The notes: generated by a model not told the origin, from the sequence alone. A stretch of DNA of 64,000 nucleotides from Magicicada septendecula (GCA_034769895.1 CM068374.1:353014302-353078301), one strand, 5' to 3'; shown: positions 45,295 to 57,883, numbered from the stretch's first letter. Numbers and translations are program-made.

Positions 45295-45639
45295 AATAAG
45301 CCATCGTTCGCCGTTGCAAAAGAAGAAAGCCTTACGCCGCGAACAACGTACGTTCTAATTTGTGTAAACAGTGATGCATTAAAAACGCCGAATTGTGTCA
45401 ACGTGTATTAACGTTGGAATCTGGCGGTTAATTTTGTACGTATTCCGGTGACACCGTACCGAGTTTGTTCTATTCTAAAAGTACAGGCCATAGACTATGT
45501 AAAGAACCAATTCTTCGCTAAAGGGGGGGAGACAGTTTTACCCCTCTAGCACACGTTCCCACCTACTACTATAAGTGTCAGTCCAAACGCAATATTTTTT
45601 GTAATAATGGATCCATATTTACCTCGTGACGACCTTACG

Positions 45640-45910
45640 AATACCATGAACAGAAAGAGTGACTAGTGATGATCTATTGGAAAGAGTGGGATAAAGAAAG
45701 ACACTGTTTAAAACCACTGCAGGAAGGAGAAGGAGTATGGTTTGTCACCTAGTGGGTCATCGACGGAATGATTGAGGGGCATAGTCGAAGGGAAAGGCTT
45801 AGAGAGGAGGTATATAGATGAAATCGGAGGAGGAAGGAAGTATTTAGAGATTACGAGACTCTTCGGAATGGAATAAATTGCAAGCCAACCAACCTCTGGG
45901 GTGAGGAGAA
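45640..45910 (+). pseudogene. LINE C-terminal remnant
   Basis: Broken frames read RVTSDDLLERVG, LFKTTAGRRR, EGLERRYIDEIGGGRKYLEI, matching the pattern of the basic LINE tail at 28600-28820. Multiple stops. Confidence 0.55.
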
Positions 45911-45984
45911 GAAGAGAAAAGAGATCTACCGCTAAAGATAAGACAGAGCAGGGTAGACTACCTCACGTAAGTCGTTCAAGGAAG

Positions 45985-46145
45985 GTAGTGTGGCCAGCAC
46001 TAAGCTTCAGCCGCCCTTTTGTATCCCAAAATGTTATCCCAGGTACTCGTTCGACAGGCTGATTCGATCTGGGGGCTGAGAAACGCCCTTGATTTTTATA
46101 GTGCGCCCGGAAAGCGCCATACCCACTGCTCTGCTATGCCCCAAA
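45985..46145 (-). mobile_element. tRNA-derived SINE candidate
   Basis: On the minus strand, TAGCAGAGCAGTGGGTATGG resembles a pol III A box. About 50 bp downstream, GATCGAATC fits the B box consensus. The spacing is tRNA-like. A non-tRNA body follows (GCTTAGTGCTGGCCACACTA). No second copy in the window and no clear tail, so classification is tentative. Confidence 0.5.
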
Positions 46146-46165
46146 CTTTTTTGTAATAAATATTA

Positions 46166-46514
46166 AAATTACAAGCAGAATTATCACTGTTGCACACCAC
46201 TATATAAAAATTATTCCGATTAGCGCTTTCAAGCTTCACAGCTCATCGTCAGAACGGATATGAAACAATTATCATCATATACGCGCATATGATGATATGT
46301 CATCATATCATCATAAATATCAATCATGATAAATGTCATCCCAAAATACGCGCAAGTTAAAATTAAAAATAAGAATACAGTAGCTAAAAAAGTAAAAGAA
46401 CAAAGCGAGATTTGTTTCATATCCGTTCTGACGATGAGCTGTGGAGCTTGAAAGCGCTAATCGGAATAATTTTTATATAGTGGTGTGCAACAGTGATAAT
46501 TCTGCTTGTGATTT
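46166..46514. mobile_element. foldback family 2, copy 1
   Basis: Arms at about 46170-46268 and 46414-46511 are near-perfect inverted repeats containing CACTGTTGCACACC and TTATTCCGATTAGCGCTTTC. The spacer is ~145 bp and rich in ATCATC. Related copy at 50255-50422. Confidence 0.88.
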
Positions 46515-47590
46515 TAACCACTAACACAACTTTCTTCATTAAAATATTAAAATTGGTACTACTACTTCTACTACTTACTACAGTACAGTGTAGCCTACAA
46601 GTGGCTTGAAAAATGAATTTCTTGATAAGTGTTATTGTGAAGCGACTTTATGATTCATCTGTTTTTATTTAATACAGTATACGTAAAATATAAGTACAGT
46701 AGGCCTATATATTTACAATGTATGTAAAAATTAATTATTTATATATTCACTCAAGGTGTTTTTTTTTTAAGTGCTTTACCACCAGATTGCCAACTATCAG
46801 GATCGCGGGACCGCAAATGAATGTGACACACACTTTGTGACTATTGCGCTGTAGTGACTTGGGTTTTGCGCGCACCTGACAACCGAATATTTCACATATC
46901 TCACTAGTTGTAATTCGCATAGCAGAGGCGCTTAACCTCTGCTAGTTGTAATAGTTGTAATTATCCAGGTCCCTTAACCGAAAAATTCTTTTCTTGTAAA
47001 AAGTTATGTATTTCTCCCGTTCAAGCGTTGAAAAAGTATATCAACTCTCAACAACAGTATACTGTACGCTGTTTTAAACTGCTTCGGAATCGGTGTGGTT
47101 GGTTGTCGTGGGAAGGGGAACATTGCTGCCTTATCCGACTGAATATATGTCTGTAACAGATTAGAGAATTGCAGTTCCAGCCATACTTAGCAAAATCAGA
47201 GACTTTCAAGCAATGTGGCAACGTGCATGGATTACTATGACAACTATTTTTCGTTGATTGGACAGCTGCCATTGGCTGTATACCTCGGCCGCGCAGTGCT
47301 CAGTTGCAAAGTAATTTATAACGGAATTAGTTTATTTTGCAATTATTTAAAAAAAAACATGTAGCAACATGAATCAAGAAGTATATTAGTGAAAGAAAAA
47401 AAAATATCAAAAGGAAGGTGATCCATTGATGACACTTCCCTTATTCAAGTCTCAAATGAAGTCAAGAAAGTGTAGCATGGCGCGCTGCCCTGAATGTCCT
47501 CCGTCATCCAGTACCTGTACGCCAGCTCATTGGGGTAAGCTGTTATAGTCTGTTTCTATACATCATATTTAATTTCTTATCGAACAGAAG
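46515..47590. other. unassigned spacer
   Basis: AT-rich, no gene recognised. A minus-strand frame at 47048-47272 has no motif. Confidence 0.45.
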
Positions 47591-47599
47591 GCATCTTCA

Positions 47600-47780
47600 G
47601 GTCTTCTTCATGAAATGGTTTAGCATATACAACGGGAGATTGACCACTGACCTGAGTACCATCTTTTTTAAGCGCTGCATGTCATCTTTTGATTTACTTG
47701 CTGTCCCCCTCAGCTGAATGCCGTGCGTCCAGATTGGTTTGAATATTGTCTTGTAGCAGAAGAGTTTATTATACAGGGAG
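47600..47780 (-). pseudogene. Jockey-like LINE C-terminal fragment
   Basis: Minus strand: YKTIFKPIWTHGIQLRGTAS, then MQRLKKMVLRSVVNLPLYM, the conserved block downstream of the RT in Jockey-clade LINEs. About 50 residues only. Confidence 0.72.
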
Positions 47781-48214
47781 ATAATACTATAGATATCAAA
47801 ATAGAATACAATAATGGGCTGAATGGAAATTTAACAAAAACATTCACAGTGGCTACAAAAAAATTGCAAAATCATTACTGTTGACGAATACACTTTTAAA
47901 AATAAGAAGTAATTCGTACGTACATAATTATTTTGTAGTTTTGTATTTTTTGTTGTGCCTTTCGAAACGATTATGTCACCGATTAAAAACATGTCATGAT
48001 TCTGAGGGGAGGTGATTCAGCACCCAAACCACCCCTATGTGTTTGCTGTTGCAACCGACTACAACGTTTCTACATGACCCCCTCTGTCAATTGTTTAGGA
48101 GAGTTCTGTTAATTTATTTGTTTAATCTTTCCAAGGTATGTATGGGGTTACAGCACTTCCCGATCAACATGCTTTTAGCTAATAATTACTTTACGTCTGT
48201 ATTCGTTGATTCTT

Positions 48215-48690
48215 TCATTCATTCCATGACGCTGAGGCGACCTCGGCCTCCACAATAACGGCTTTCCACTCTTCCGTGTCGTGCGCCCGTTTTATGAGGT
48301 CGCTCTCCACCTTATTGCCACCTTATCCAACCATCTTAGGCGTCTCTCACTAGGTTGCTCAACTACGGTCTTTTTCGGGACTCTTCCGTCCTCTGTTCTT
48401 TGAACATGCCCAAACCACTTAATCCTTTGTATTCAATACTTTCGACAAGTGTGACTGGTTATAGATTACTTAATTCTTGGTAGGTTATAATCCTCCAGTT
48501 ATCCTCCTCCTTTACATAGATTCTTCTCAAAATTGTACGTTTCCATCCATTAATCCTTTTTTCTTGTTTGCTAAACACTACCCATGTCTCCGAGCCTTAC
48601 ATAACACCTGGCTTCAGGATTGTTTTGTAAATTATTCCTTTTACTTTTCTTGATACATGTTTATTGCTGAGCAGAAGCTGTAAAGTATAA
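48215..48690 (-). pseudogene. LINE C-terminal fragment
   Basis: Minus strand, several frames: YKTILKPGVM, SETWVVFSKQEKRINGWKRT, ILRRIYVKEEDNWRI, then GLGMFKEQRTEDSRKRP and a tail ending EWKAVIVEAEVASASWNE. Thumb and basic C-terminus of a LINE resembling that at 1-716. Stops present. Confidence 0.75.
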
Positions 48691-48884
48691 TAACTTCTAC
48701 TGTCTGCCAAAAACCTAGTATTCTCTGTATCACTTTGTACAGTTATTATCGATCCAAATATTTAAACTCCTGGTTTCCGTTAAAAATAAATTCATTTACT
48801 CGTAATTGTTCTAGAAGTTAGTTACGCCTACGTGTCTTTGTTTTGGAACAGTTACGTCTGTATTGTCGATATCACTTTCTGCCT

Positions 48885-48955
48885 CTACCGCTGACATTGT
48901 TTACAGACGTTTCGGTCCCACCATCTGAGGCCATCTTCAGTGTAAAGGAACGATC
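48885..48955. repeat. foldback family 1 remnant
   Basis: TTTACAGACGTTTCGGTCCC and ACCATCTGAGGCCATCTTCA match one arm of the foldback at 15975-16845. Partner arm not seen. Confidence 0.6.
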
Positions 48956-50254
48956 GAGTAAGGTCTGCTGAAGTTTACTCTTCGTACGTTAATACGCGGA
49001 AAAAGGTTTTACCTGAAAATTTCGCTGAAGCGTTCCCTGCGTTTTGCCGTGAACGCGTCACCGAAATTATGAAGCAATACGTTTGTCCGTGTAAAGAGTA
49101 TGAAAGTATAATATACACCCTTAAGTTTTAGAATACCAAATACGGTCGGCAACATAGTTTTATTAACAATTTTAGTTGGAAAACCGTGGTTTTTTTCTAG
49201 TTTTCTCAAAATATCTCCGCTGCTAACAATCGGCTCAAAGAAAGTTTTAATTAAAAATTGTTCAGGATAAAATTTCAAATAAAACTGAACGATAAATAAT
49301 ATTTATCGAAAAATTATATGCGACAAATAGTTTTTATGCAACTCGCTTGTAATATTAGCGACAGGCGATTTTGAACAAATTAATGTTTTTTTGAAAATAA
49401 TGGATATAAATGAATGAAATTTTATACATGTACCTAAACGTCTATACCAAATTTCATATCATTTTGTTAATAATTAACGCCAAATATAACCTCCACTAGA
49501 GGAATACATATGTTCAACATTATTTCAAGAAACACCTCATACCTCCCCCTAACCTAACGTAACCTATCTACTGCAAGCTCAACTGATGTCATATGTCCCG
49601 GATTGCAGCTGAGAAAATATGGTCACCGTACCTCTTATCCCGATTCTACTTAAAGACTTTTCGCGCATATTTTCAAGCTTTTGACACACATTTTCGGATT
49701 TATACAGCATAAATCCGCGTATTTTCGACAGCACAAACACATAAAAAACCTAGGTTTATTAATTGTGTTTTGTAGGCAGAATTTAGTAGAAGCAGCAGTA
49801 GTGGCAGTAGTAATAGTAACATAATAATAATAATGTCCTACTGATATGCTACGTGGACATTGTTGTTTTGTTGGTAACAGTCAAGTACACACACACGCCC
49901 AAGGTAAGTCGTACTCTGTGCGCAATAACTCACTTGGAATGCTTATAAAAACAGGAGCGTTGCGCGCCGTGTTCGGATGCAGCCAAGAATCTGTTGGTTT
50001 GCGCAGAGTTTTGCAATTCCTCTTTGTCGTAAACGACCTGCATTGCTAAGTTACCGATCGAACCCGTGTCGTCGTTCCCACGACCGTTTTTTCTCACAAA
50101 TTCAGCGCAAGATTCTAGGAAAATTAAGTAAAATTTAATATAAATTTCATTGTAATAAATTATGAATACAGCTTTTTTTTAGAGGCAATTTAATGTGTAA
50201 CGTATATCGATGAAAAATTATTATTTAATTAAGAAAGTTGTGTGAGTGGTTATA
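48956..50254. other. unassigned AT-rich spacer
   Basis: An 89-residue minus-strand frame (49009-49278) and a 67-residue plus frame (49846-50049) have no recognisable domain. Nothing else identified. Confidence 0.4.
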
Positions 50255-50422
50255 ATCACAAACAGAATTAACGCTGTTGCACACCTCTTTAGAAAAATTA
50301 TTCCGATTAGCGCTTTCAAGCTTCACAGCTCATTATTTCCGATCTGATGATGAGCTGTGAAGCATGAAAGCGCTAATCGGAATAATTTTTGTGGTGTGCA
50401 ACAGTGTTAATTCTGTTTGGAA
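50255..50422. mobile_element. foldback family 2, copy 2
   Basis: Inverted arms (CAGAATTAACGCTGTTGCAC against its inverse at the right) meet almost without spacer near 50335. Same arm sequence as 46166-46514, but lacking its ATCATC-rich centre. Confidence 0.88.
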
Positions 50423-50536
50423 AATTATTATTTCAGTAGTGTTTTCCGCTACTGTTCCCGTTTTGATACGTATTTTTTGTTAATTATACGAAGATCGTGA
50501 TAACGTAAGAATTAATACAACAGATGCAAATAATTC

Positions 50537-50540
50537 GTGT

Positions 50541-50570
<30 letters not shown>
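50537..50570. repeat. (GT)n microsatellite
   Basis: GT dinucleotide run with one TGTC interruption. Confidence 0.95.
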
Positions 50571-50571
<1 letters not shown>

Positions 50572-50919
50572 ACAAGCGACTTGTCGGACTGCTAGACTGG
50601 ATACATGACCTTGGTAAGATGAGTAATAATTTTTAAAATAATCTGTTACCAACATTTACATATAAAAATTGTTGCACATTGTGTTCGTGTGTGTACTTGC
50701 GGACACAGTATCATGAAGTTTATAATACAACAGATAGTTGTACGATATTTTACACTTTTTGTAAATAATTTACGACAGTTGAGCGATTAAAATCTCTTAT
50801 CTTCTTTATCTGTTATTTGAAAAAAAAAATATCTGTTGTTCTGCGAGATAAACGAATAACTTTAAATATGTCGTTCAGAATGTTCAGCTAGTTTTTAACA
50901 GTTTAGTTTAAGTTTTCAT

Positions 50920-51178
50920 TTTCGTTTATTTAAATTTTGCAGTTTGTCTACTGCAGTCTTGGATCACGTTCGTCGCATCGAAGCCTGTTCGAAGTTCGAG
51001 ACCCATCGGTCAGATAAGTACCTGTACGCGAGTTATCTCGGTTTAAATTTTCATTTTCATTTGTTCAAGAAATACAGTCTACTGCAGTCTTGATCACGTT
51101 CGTCGCATCGAAGCCTGTTCGAAGTTCAAGCCCCATCAGTCAGATTAATATCTGTACCTGTACGCGAGAGTTGTCTCG
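50920..51178. repeat. 130-bp direct duplication
   Basis: Two units share CTACTGCAGTCTT, CGTTCGTCGCATCGAAGCCT and TACCTGTACGCGAG. GTTCGAGAC (50994) and GTTCAAGCC (51124) at equivalent positions both fit the pol III B box, but no A box is evident. Confidence 0.75.
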
Positions 51179-51542
51179 TGGCTTTGTTTGTTAGAGAGTG
51201 AGAGGGGAGGGAGGAGCAAGAGTGTACGGAGAGAGGGAGAGACGTTAATGAACAGCAATTCGTTCCAAGAGCGAATAAAAATAGTAACTAATGTCAACAA
51301 ATTTCATTCTAAATTCTCTCTGTACTCGCGTATGAAAGCGCGAAGCTTTGATCCCGCCGTTCGTGTTGTGCCAAAGTCGGACGCGAACTGAGAGACCTGA
51401 CGGTTGCTACAGCGCGATGACTAACTGTTTAGCAAACGTTAGCGAAGTCTTAAAGTTTCGTACTATAATCCAGTGGCGGCTGGTGTTACGGTTGTAGCGT
51501 TGCACAACCACCAATATAAAATAACTAAACTATAAGATAGTA

Positions 51543-52712
51543 CAGTGGAACTTGGTTATTGCGGCCTCGGCTGTTACGTCAACTCGGGTGTAGCGTTATT
51601 TTGTCATAAGTCCGGTCAAACTGATATCTTTAACATTATAAAAATTCCCTGTTTTAACTCACTAAATATTGTACCACTCTGTTATAGCGTCAAAAATTTC
51701 TCAGATATTTTACTCTAAATTTCATATAAACGTATATATGTGCGCGCGCGTACTTCTAGTTGACAACTGTGCAGCCCATCCAAAGTTAAATTTGACAAAC
51801 ATTAATCTGGTCTTCTTACCGGCCAACTGTACGAGTGTCCTGCAACCTATGGACCAATGCGTCATTAGAAGCCTAAAGTGGCACTACCGCAAGCAACTTT
51901 TAAAAAAAATTATTTTCTGTATGGACACGGCGCAACCTGCCACAATTTCACTCTTAGATGCAATACAATTCCTAGACGACTCTTGGAAGAGTGTAACACA
52001 GAAGACGATAGCAAAATGCTTTAGTAAAGCACAACTAGTACATGAAAATTTACCCGATGATGACGAAGACGACGACTTGCCGCTCTCGGAGTAGATTAAG
52101 AAATTCGACGTAAATGAATTTGGAAATGAACTTGATTCCTATGCATCAGTGGATGACCAAGTAGAAATATTCCAAGTGTTGAGTGACGCAGAAATTATCG
52201 CGGAAGTAAAAAACATAGAAGCAGAAGCTAGTGTTGAAGAAGATGCTGAGCAAGACGAGGATGCGGACATCGTTTGTCCGACAGTACAGGAAGCAATGAG
52301 AGCCGCCGAAACTCTTTCACGATTTTACTGCTTTAGAGAGACGTCTGACGACACGTTCAATGCAGCGCAGCATCTCCACAGCACACCAGAAAGAATTTAT
52401 TTTTCAGAAAGGAGCGTTCAAAAGAAAATTACGGATTACTTTCGACAGTAAGCCTAAATGTAAGTTACATGTACTTTCTTTTTGATCTTTTAAAATATTC
52501 TTCATGCTGTTTGTATAAATGAAATGCAGTTTGTAAACTTTAGAATAAATATCACAAATAATGTTAATAATGCAAAGATCATTTTTTTTTATTTCTCCTT
52601 CCTTACTAGTGATTAAAAAGGGTCTTTTATAACGACTCTTTTATAACGTCACTCGGACATAACGTCATTATTTTTTTGGTCCCTTCAATGACGTTATAAC
52701 CAAGTTCCACTG
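51543..52712 (+). mobile_element. pogo/Tigger element, internally deleted
   Basis: 17-bp TIR CAGTGGAACTTGGTTAT at 51543, inverse ending at 52712, flanked by TA (51541-51542, 52713-52714). The 1170-bp interior keeps the C-terminal half of the transposase gene; the DNA-binding half is deleted. Inserted into the hAT MITE. Confidence 0.93.
51740..52451 (+). pseudogene. Tigger/pogo transposase C-terminal half
   Basis: Single frame with one TAG at 52092. DDE_1 motifs: VDNCAAH with the second catalytic Asp, VFLPANCTSVLQPMDQ with the third, 29 residues apart, the pogo/Tigger spacing. An acidic stretch (DDDEDDD) and a second acidic region after the stop lead to the end at DYFRQ, the usual Tigger C-terminus. 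The CENP-B-type DNA-binding domain and first Asp are missing. CENP-B/jerky-like host genes share this fold, but the TIRs and TA duplication show a transposon. Confidence 0.9.
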
Positions 52713-53284
52713 TATACGAAATCATTAAGCAGTTAAAAGTGTCATCAATTTGAACGGAAAACGTATTAGATTCTACGCGGTACAGTTCGCGTACAAGTCA
52801 AATGCGGCGCGCAGGCTGGTGGTTGTAGGCCGCTTGCAACTTCAACAGTAAATGGCAAAGTTTACTACACAAACATATGGGAGGACGCGTTATTCTTCAC
52901 AATTGTCCTATGTTCCATATGAGCGCTCGGTGGTTGCTCCAATAGTAGCGTTGTAGCGCATCCTTAGTTGTGTCATGAAATCGGCACAGCCTTTTCGATG
53001 TGAAAGTTGTGTCAGATTTAGTGTTTACGTTGGTTCAAGGTAAACGTTATCTGTTGTTTGAGTTTATAAAATCATAGTAATAATTTTCCGTAACTGTGAT
53101 TATGATAGTTTAACGTCTTTTAACCCCTTCTCCGTCCGCTCAACCAGCTACTGCAACCACCAAAATTTGGATCATCAGCGGCCACTGCTATAATCACACC
53201 TAATATTCTGCCAAAACTGACGATTTACGAATAATAGACCGTCCAGAGATCAGTGTATTTTTATCTGATGTTATTGATCAGATA

Positions 53285-53970
53285 AGTGGTGTGATTTCTG
53301 AAATGTGGGCCTGTAGCTTCTTGTTCCTTCTTGGATGAATTCAGCACTGTCTTTGGTCAGACACCCGGCTGGATTTTCACAATTTTTTAAAACTTTTTTT
53401 ATCACATTTTGGGCCTGGGGTAAAAAAAACGTTGAAATTTCCAAAATTGTACACTGTATACAAATTTGTGTTAAAATTCTCTTTAATTCGGTATCTCACG
53501 TGGAATTTTATCGAACCGTTGCCTCACTTTTAACACTACACCCAGATTTGAGTTAATTTTGTTTTGTTACGCTACATTTATTTTCTGATTTTACCCAAAA
53601 TTTTCACCCACGTTTTGGCCACCGGTGTCCGAAAATTCTGAAATTTTCAAAATGAAAACTAAATTCGTATTTCGGTTTAAAATTTCCTGTAATGTGTTAC
53701 CCCACATGCAGTTTTTTTATTATTTCAAAATTTTTATCCCCTCATATTTTCGCTTCCTGCGGTCTATTTTTTGAGGCACTAATCTCAAAAGCAACATGAT
53801 TGTGTACGATAAAAGTGTGGACACGGTTGCCAAGTTTTACAAAAATCTGTTGCTGCGTTCAAAATTTATCGTGATAAATTACCGTAGATAGACACACAGA
53901 TAGACAGCCAGACAGACAAATGCGCCAAATGGTCGAGTTAAAACTGAGAACTCGCTTCTCTCGGTCAATA
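53285..53970 (+). repeat. dispersed repeat B, copy
   Basis: Same motif order as 43885-44400: TTTTCACAATTTTTTAAAAC, AATTTCCAAAATTG, TTCTCTTTAATTCGGTATC, ending CAGACAGACAAATGCG and GAGTTAAAACTGAGAACTC. Confidence 0.6.
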
Positions 53971-54208
53971 AATTCTGCGCAGTAAGTTTGAAAAGTGTAG
54001 GGTATTTAAAGAACGACAGCCACTGTGTAAACTTATAGTCTGCTTTTGTTGTCACATCACTGAATTTTCATATACGACAATATTCTTTGTTTTGTTGGTG
54101 TTGTGAGACCGTATAGAGAATAAATATTAACGCCATTTTAGAAGTACAGAATACTGTTATTACAATCTGAAAAACATTTTATCCACCTTTTGTACTTAAG
54201 TTTTCCTT

Positions 54209-55015
54209 TCGTTTTTCCTTTTTTACTTCACTGTTCCATAAGGAAAACGTGTTCGAGATAAGGGCTGATACTGATTGTACTACCCTCAAAACATGAAGAA
54301 AAGTCATTTTTCGAAAAATTTGTGTGTGTGTGTTGTGTGTGTGTGTGTGTCTGAGTGTAGAAGTTTTTCTATGGCAAACAATAACAGCCGCAAATTCAAA
54401 CAGAATCGAATAATTTTTTGCATACCTGCCTGAGTTGTAGAGATCTCGATGCCTATTGATTTTGGTGAAGATCGGTTAAGGGGAATGGGTAGTTGACCTG
54501 CAACGTTTTACGTTTTAACAAGAGTAAAGTACTTGAAAATTCATTTGAACTTTTTCAAACAATGATAGTTGTTACAAATAAAATAATTCTGTTGCCAGGC
54601 AATAAAATTATAATTTTTTCATTTTAATTTAAATCATGTATGTGAGTGAAAATATATCGTTCCTGGCAGGGAAGCATATCTCAATTATGTAATGCTTACG
54701 TTTCCAAAGTTTTATTATTGTGATTACCGCAATAAAAAGGCAGGCAGGCACACACGCACACAATTCGCATTATTTCTAGCCTCACTCATGTTTATTTATA
54801 TGTGTACTACGTTATTGGCAAACAAAGAAATAGTTTCTACGGAAATATTTCAATTTGTCAAACATAAAACTATTTACTAGGTGGGGGATATTTTGTTGGA
54901 AATTATCGTAGGTGGGGGATATTTTTTTAGAAATTATCGAACCGAATTCAAGTAAATTATTTTAATTAGAAATCTTAAAACATGGAAGTCATGTATGGTC
55001 CTCCATACCGATTTT
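54209..55015 (+). repeat. dispersed repeat A, copy 2
   Basis: Starts near TTCACTGTTCCATAAGG, has GTGTTCGAGATAAGG, a GT run at 54322-54350, one unit ATGGCAAACAATAACAGCCG, and ends at a hairpin GTATGGTCCTCCATAC followed by CGATTTTTT. Contains one tandem unit against five in copy 1. Confidence 0.75.
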
Positions 55016-57014
55016 TTGATTCCAGAAGTTCATTAAACTAGTACTTCAATCCCAGTACACAAACGTATACTTTAAAATATTTAACATCCATAACAAAACA
55101 GCTGGTAATCCACTGGCGTGATACTGGGACAGCGTTTAGAGCCCGGAACGTAGTACACAAAACGGTACATGAGAAAAGAAGAAATTATTATTTACGGGTA
55201 CACACACGTAAAGCACTCATTAACTAAAAGTATGCTGACCGAGACGTGAAGTACCCGGTATGGGCTGTTTGTTACACGTGCTATGTGTATTCAATTGTAT
55301 GATGAGCTGCTGGGCCTAAACAGACGTAACACAAAAATATTTCGACACCAATCACTGTAATATTTACATTGAATGCAACGAATAAGCCATAATAGAAAAT
55401 AATTAGTACTAAGTTTTATTGAGCAGAATCAGCATTGACTTATTTTAGTAGAACAAAGATTAGCCTCTTTAAGTGTAAAAATTAAGCCAGCCAGCGGACT
55501 AAAATTAATGTCAATGCATCAATCAATGTCAGTTTACAAAATCTATTACATACATGCTACTATAAACTGCTTAATTATAACAAACGTTTTTCGGTCACAT
55601 AAATGAATAAACTTAGTTCATTTTTTTTCTGTCTGGAATGTTACAAACTTGGAGTTCCAGATGCGCTTTTGTTATTAATTAATTAGTTTACTTGAAAGAA
55701 GAAAGGGCGTGTCCTCTCGAAGCATGATGTCGTGCGGGGGTCTGTCGTAGAGATGTATTTTCTAGGTACTCTCACGAGGTGTCAGCCTCCGTCTCTTTAA
55801 GTACCGTACGTGCAGGTTACGTCGGGGAATGATACCTTCCTGGAGAAAATCAAAACTGCTGGTACTCTTCGACCAAGCCGATGCTTGGTATGTCAAGTTC
55901 CCAGCACAAAGGGCAGATTTGATGAAAATTGCCAGACTCTGCTCACCCAATTACAAGCTTGGACCCCCGTAGCTGACTGAGCAAAAAAAAAGGTCGACCG
56001 GCTGAGTACTGAATAGTTTCGTCAAAAAAAGGTAGAGGCGTGACGTCGAACAACAAAAACAAATCTCAGACGATTGCACTACCAACCCGATACGATACGT
56101 CACGGACGCATCATTGTTTAGAATTAATAATAATAACGACATACGCGGTGTGGATGCCGAATAACTGCAACAAGGGTATGTCGTGAAAAGGTTAAAAAAA
56201 AATGTATGTCAAAATTTCACGTCTTACTCGTTTGTGTGTCTCTTGCTTCACAGTAAAGTTTATAAACGATCATTTTGTAGATAGTTATAGGCTTACGGGT
56301 TTTTTCTGAGAGGGATAGCGCGCATGTGTTCATCTCATCGCTTCCAATTTTCCTCGACTGTCTGCGAGAGTGCTTTAATATTTATTGTCGTTAGAACGTC
56401 GCGTGCGCTGTAAAGGTGTTTATGACCTTTCCGTAGATATAAATTCTAAGAGAACGTCGATTTGTTATGCGTCGCGCGAACGGCTCAACAGGTAATAAAT
56501 AATATTGTAAGCTAGTTTCGTATAATTCTGTAGCTAATGGCAACACCTGGCAACGTCTACGTAATGCTATGTACGGACTGGCAGATGGAACGGACAGTGA
56601 TTTTGTTTACGGAAAACATAAGGTATATTTTACAATTTTTTGAACGAGCGAAGCAAGTCTGTTGTCTGTTTATCTCTGGAATAGCAGGAATTCCAGGTTT
56701 ATTCAAGTTTTTCACACGTCGGCGTCGGCCTCTGGCTCATTGCCTATGGAAAAATTATAACTTTTGACGATTATACGTTGTAGTGGACATCGAAATGGAG
56801 ATAAGGTACCGCTCTCGAGGTTCTAGGACTACCCGTTGACTTTTTGTATTCGAAAGCAGGAATTTCAAGGTTTACGTCTTGGAAAATTCCTCTCTGGAAT
56901 ATGTGTCGCAGAAACTTATGAATTCATCAACCAGTTTTCGTAAAACGTGACATGATTGTCCATACTTTTACCCAACAGACTTTCTATTGTTTTAGAGATT
57001 GACTCCTCCCCACA
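55016..57014. other. unassigned spacer
   Basis: Mixed composition. Frames at 55762-55950 (minus), 55951-56142 (minus) and 56537-56767 (plus, 76 residues) have no domain that I recognise, and I see no splice-linked exon set. Confidence 0.4.
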
Positions 57015-57828
57015 AAAAAAAAAAAAATCGGTATGGAAAACCATACATAACTTCTATACATTTATTTAAATTCGTTCGATAATTTCTAACAAGTTAGGTG
57101 TGTTCCTTGTAAATCGAGTTTTATGTTTGACAAATTGAAATGAAATATTTCCATAGAAACTACTTCTTTGTTGCCGATAACGTACTACACATATAAAAAA
57201 TTATCCTCTTCCCCTTCAACTATCATTTTCATTTATAGAAAATTACCCGCCCCCCTTCAACTACCTTTTCCATGTTCTAAGATTTATATTTAAAATCATT
57301 TTTGAAATGAAATATTTCCATAGAAACTATTTCTTTCTACTTCTTCAGCCATAACCACAGTACTGTGGTCACTAACGTATACCGCCTCACGTTAGCGCAC
57401 TCGATTTTCACTGATGTGGCAGTCTATGGCACTGCCGAAACGTCTGGTGTTGCAGAAAACATTGGACCACGGCCAAACAGCCCGGGAAGGAATTTTAACA
57501 ACAAACTACTTCTTTATTGCCGATAACGTAGTACACATATAAAAAATTATCCACTCCCCCTTCAACTAACTACTCTTTTCATTTATAGATATTTCATTTC
57601 CCTTTCTACAGTGGATTATTATGACCGTCTTTTCAGGACACTTTATTTATCAAAATTAAGTACTTTACTCGTGTTAAAACATAAAACGTTGGAGGTAAAC
57701 TACCCCGTCCCCTTAACCGATCTTCACCAAAATCAATAGGCCTTGAGTCCCCTACAGCTCAGGCACATATGCAAAAAAATTTGATTCTGTTTGAACTTAC
57801 GGCAGTTATCGTTCGCCATAGAAAAAAT

Positions 57829-57883
<55 letters not shown>

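Larger units (their letters stand above)
51471..53187. mobile_element. hAT MITE copy 2, split by Tigger
   Basis: Ends CAGTGGCGGCTGGTG and GCGGCCACTG, with a perfect 8-bp duplication CTATAATC (51463-51470, 53188-53195). Without the Tigger it is about 545 bp and matches 42083-42654 along its length, including a GGTGGTTGTAG.. to CTGCAACCACCAAAATTTGG end. Confidence 0.92.

Noticed and set aside
51740-52451. Host CENP-B/jerky-like gene
   Set aside because: TIRs, TA duplication, loss of the DNA-binding half and a stop codon show a defective Tigger copy.
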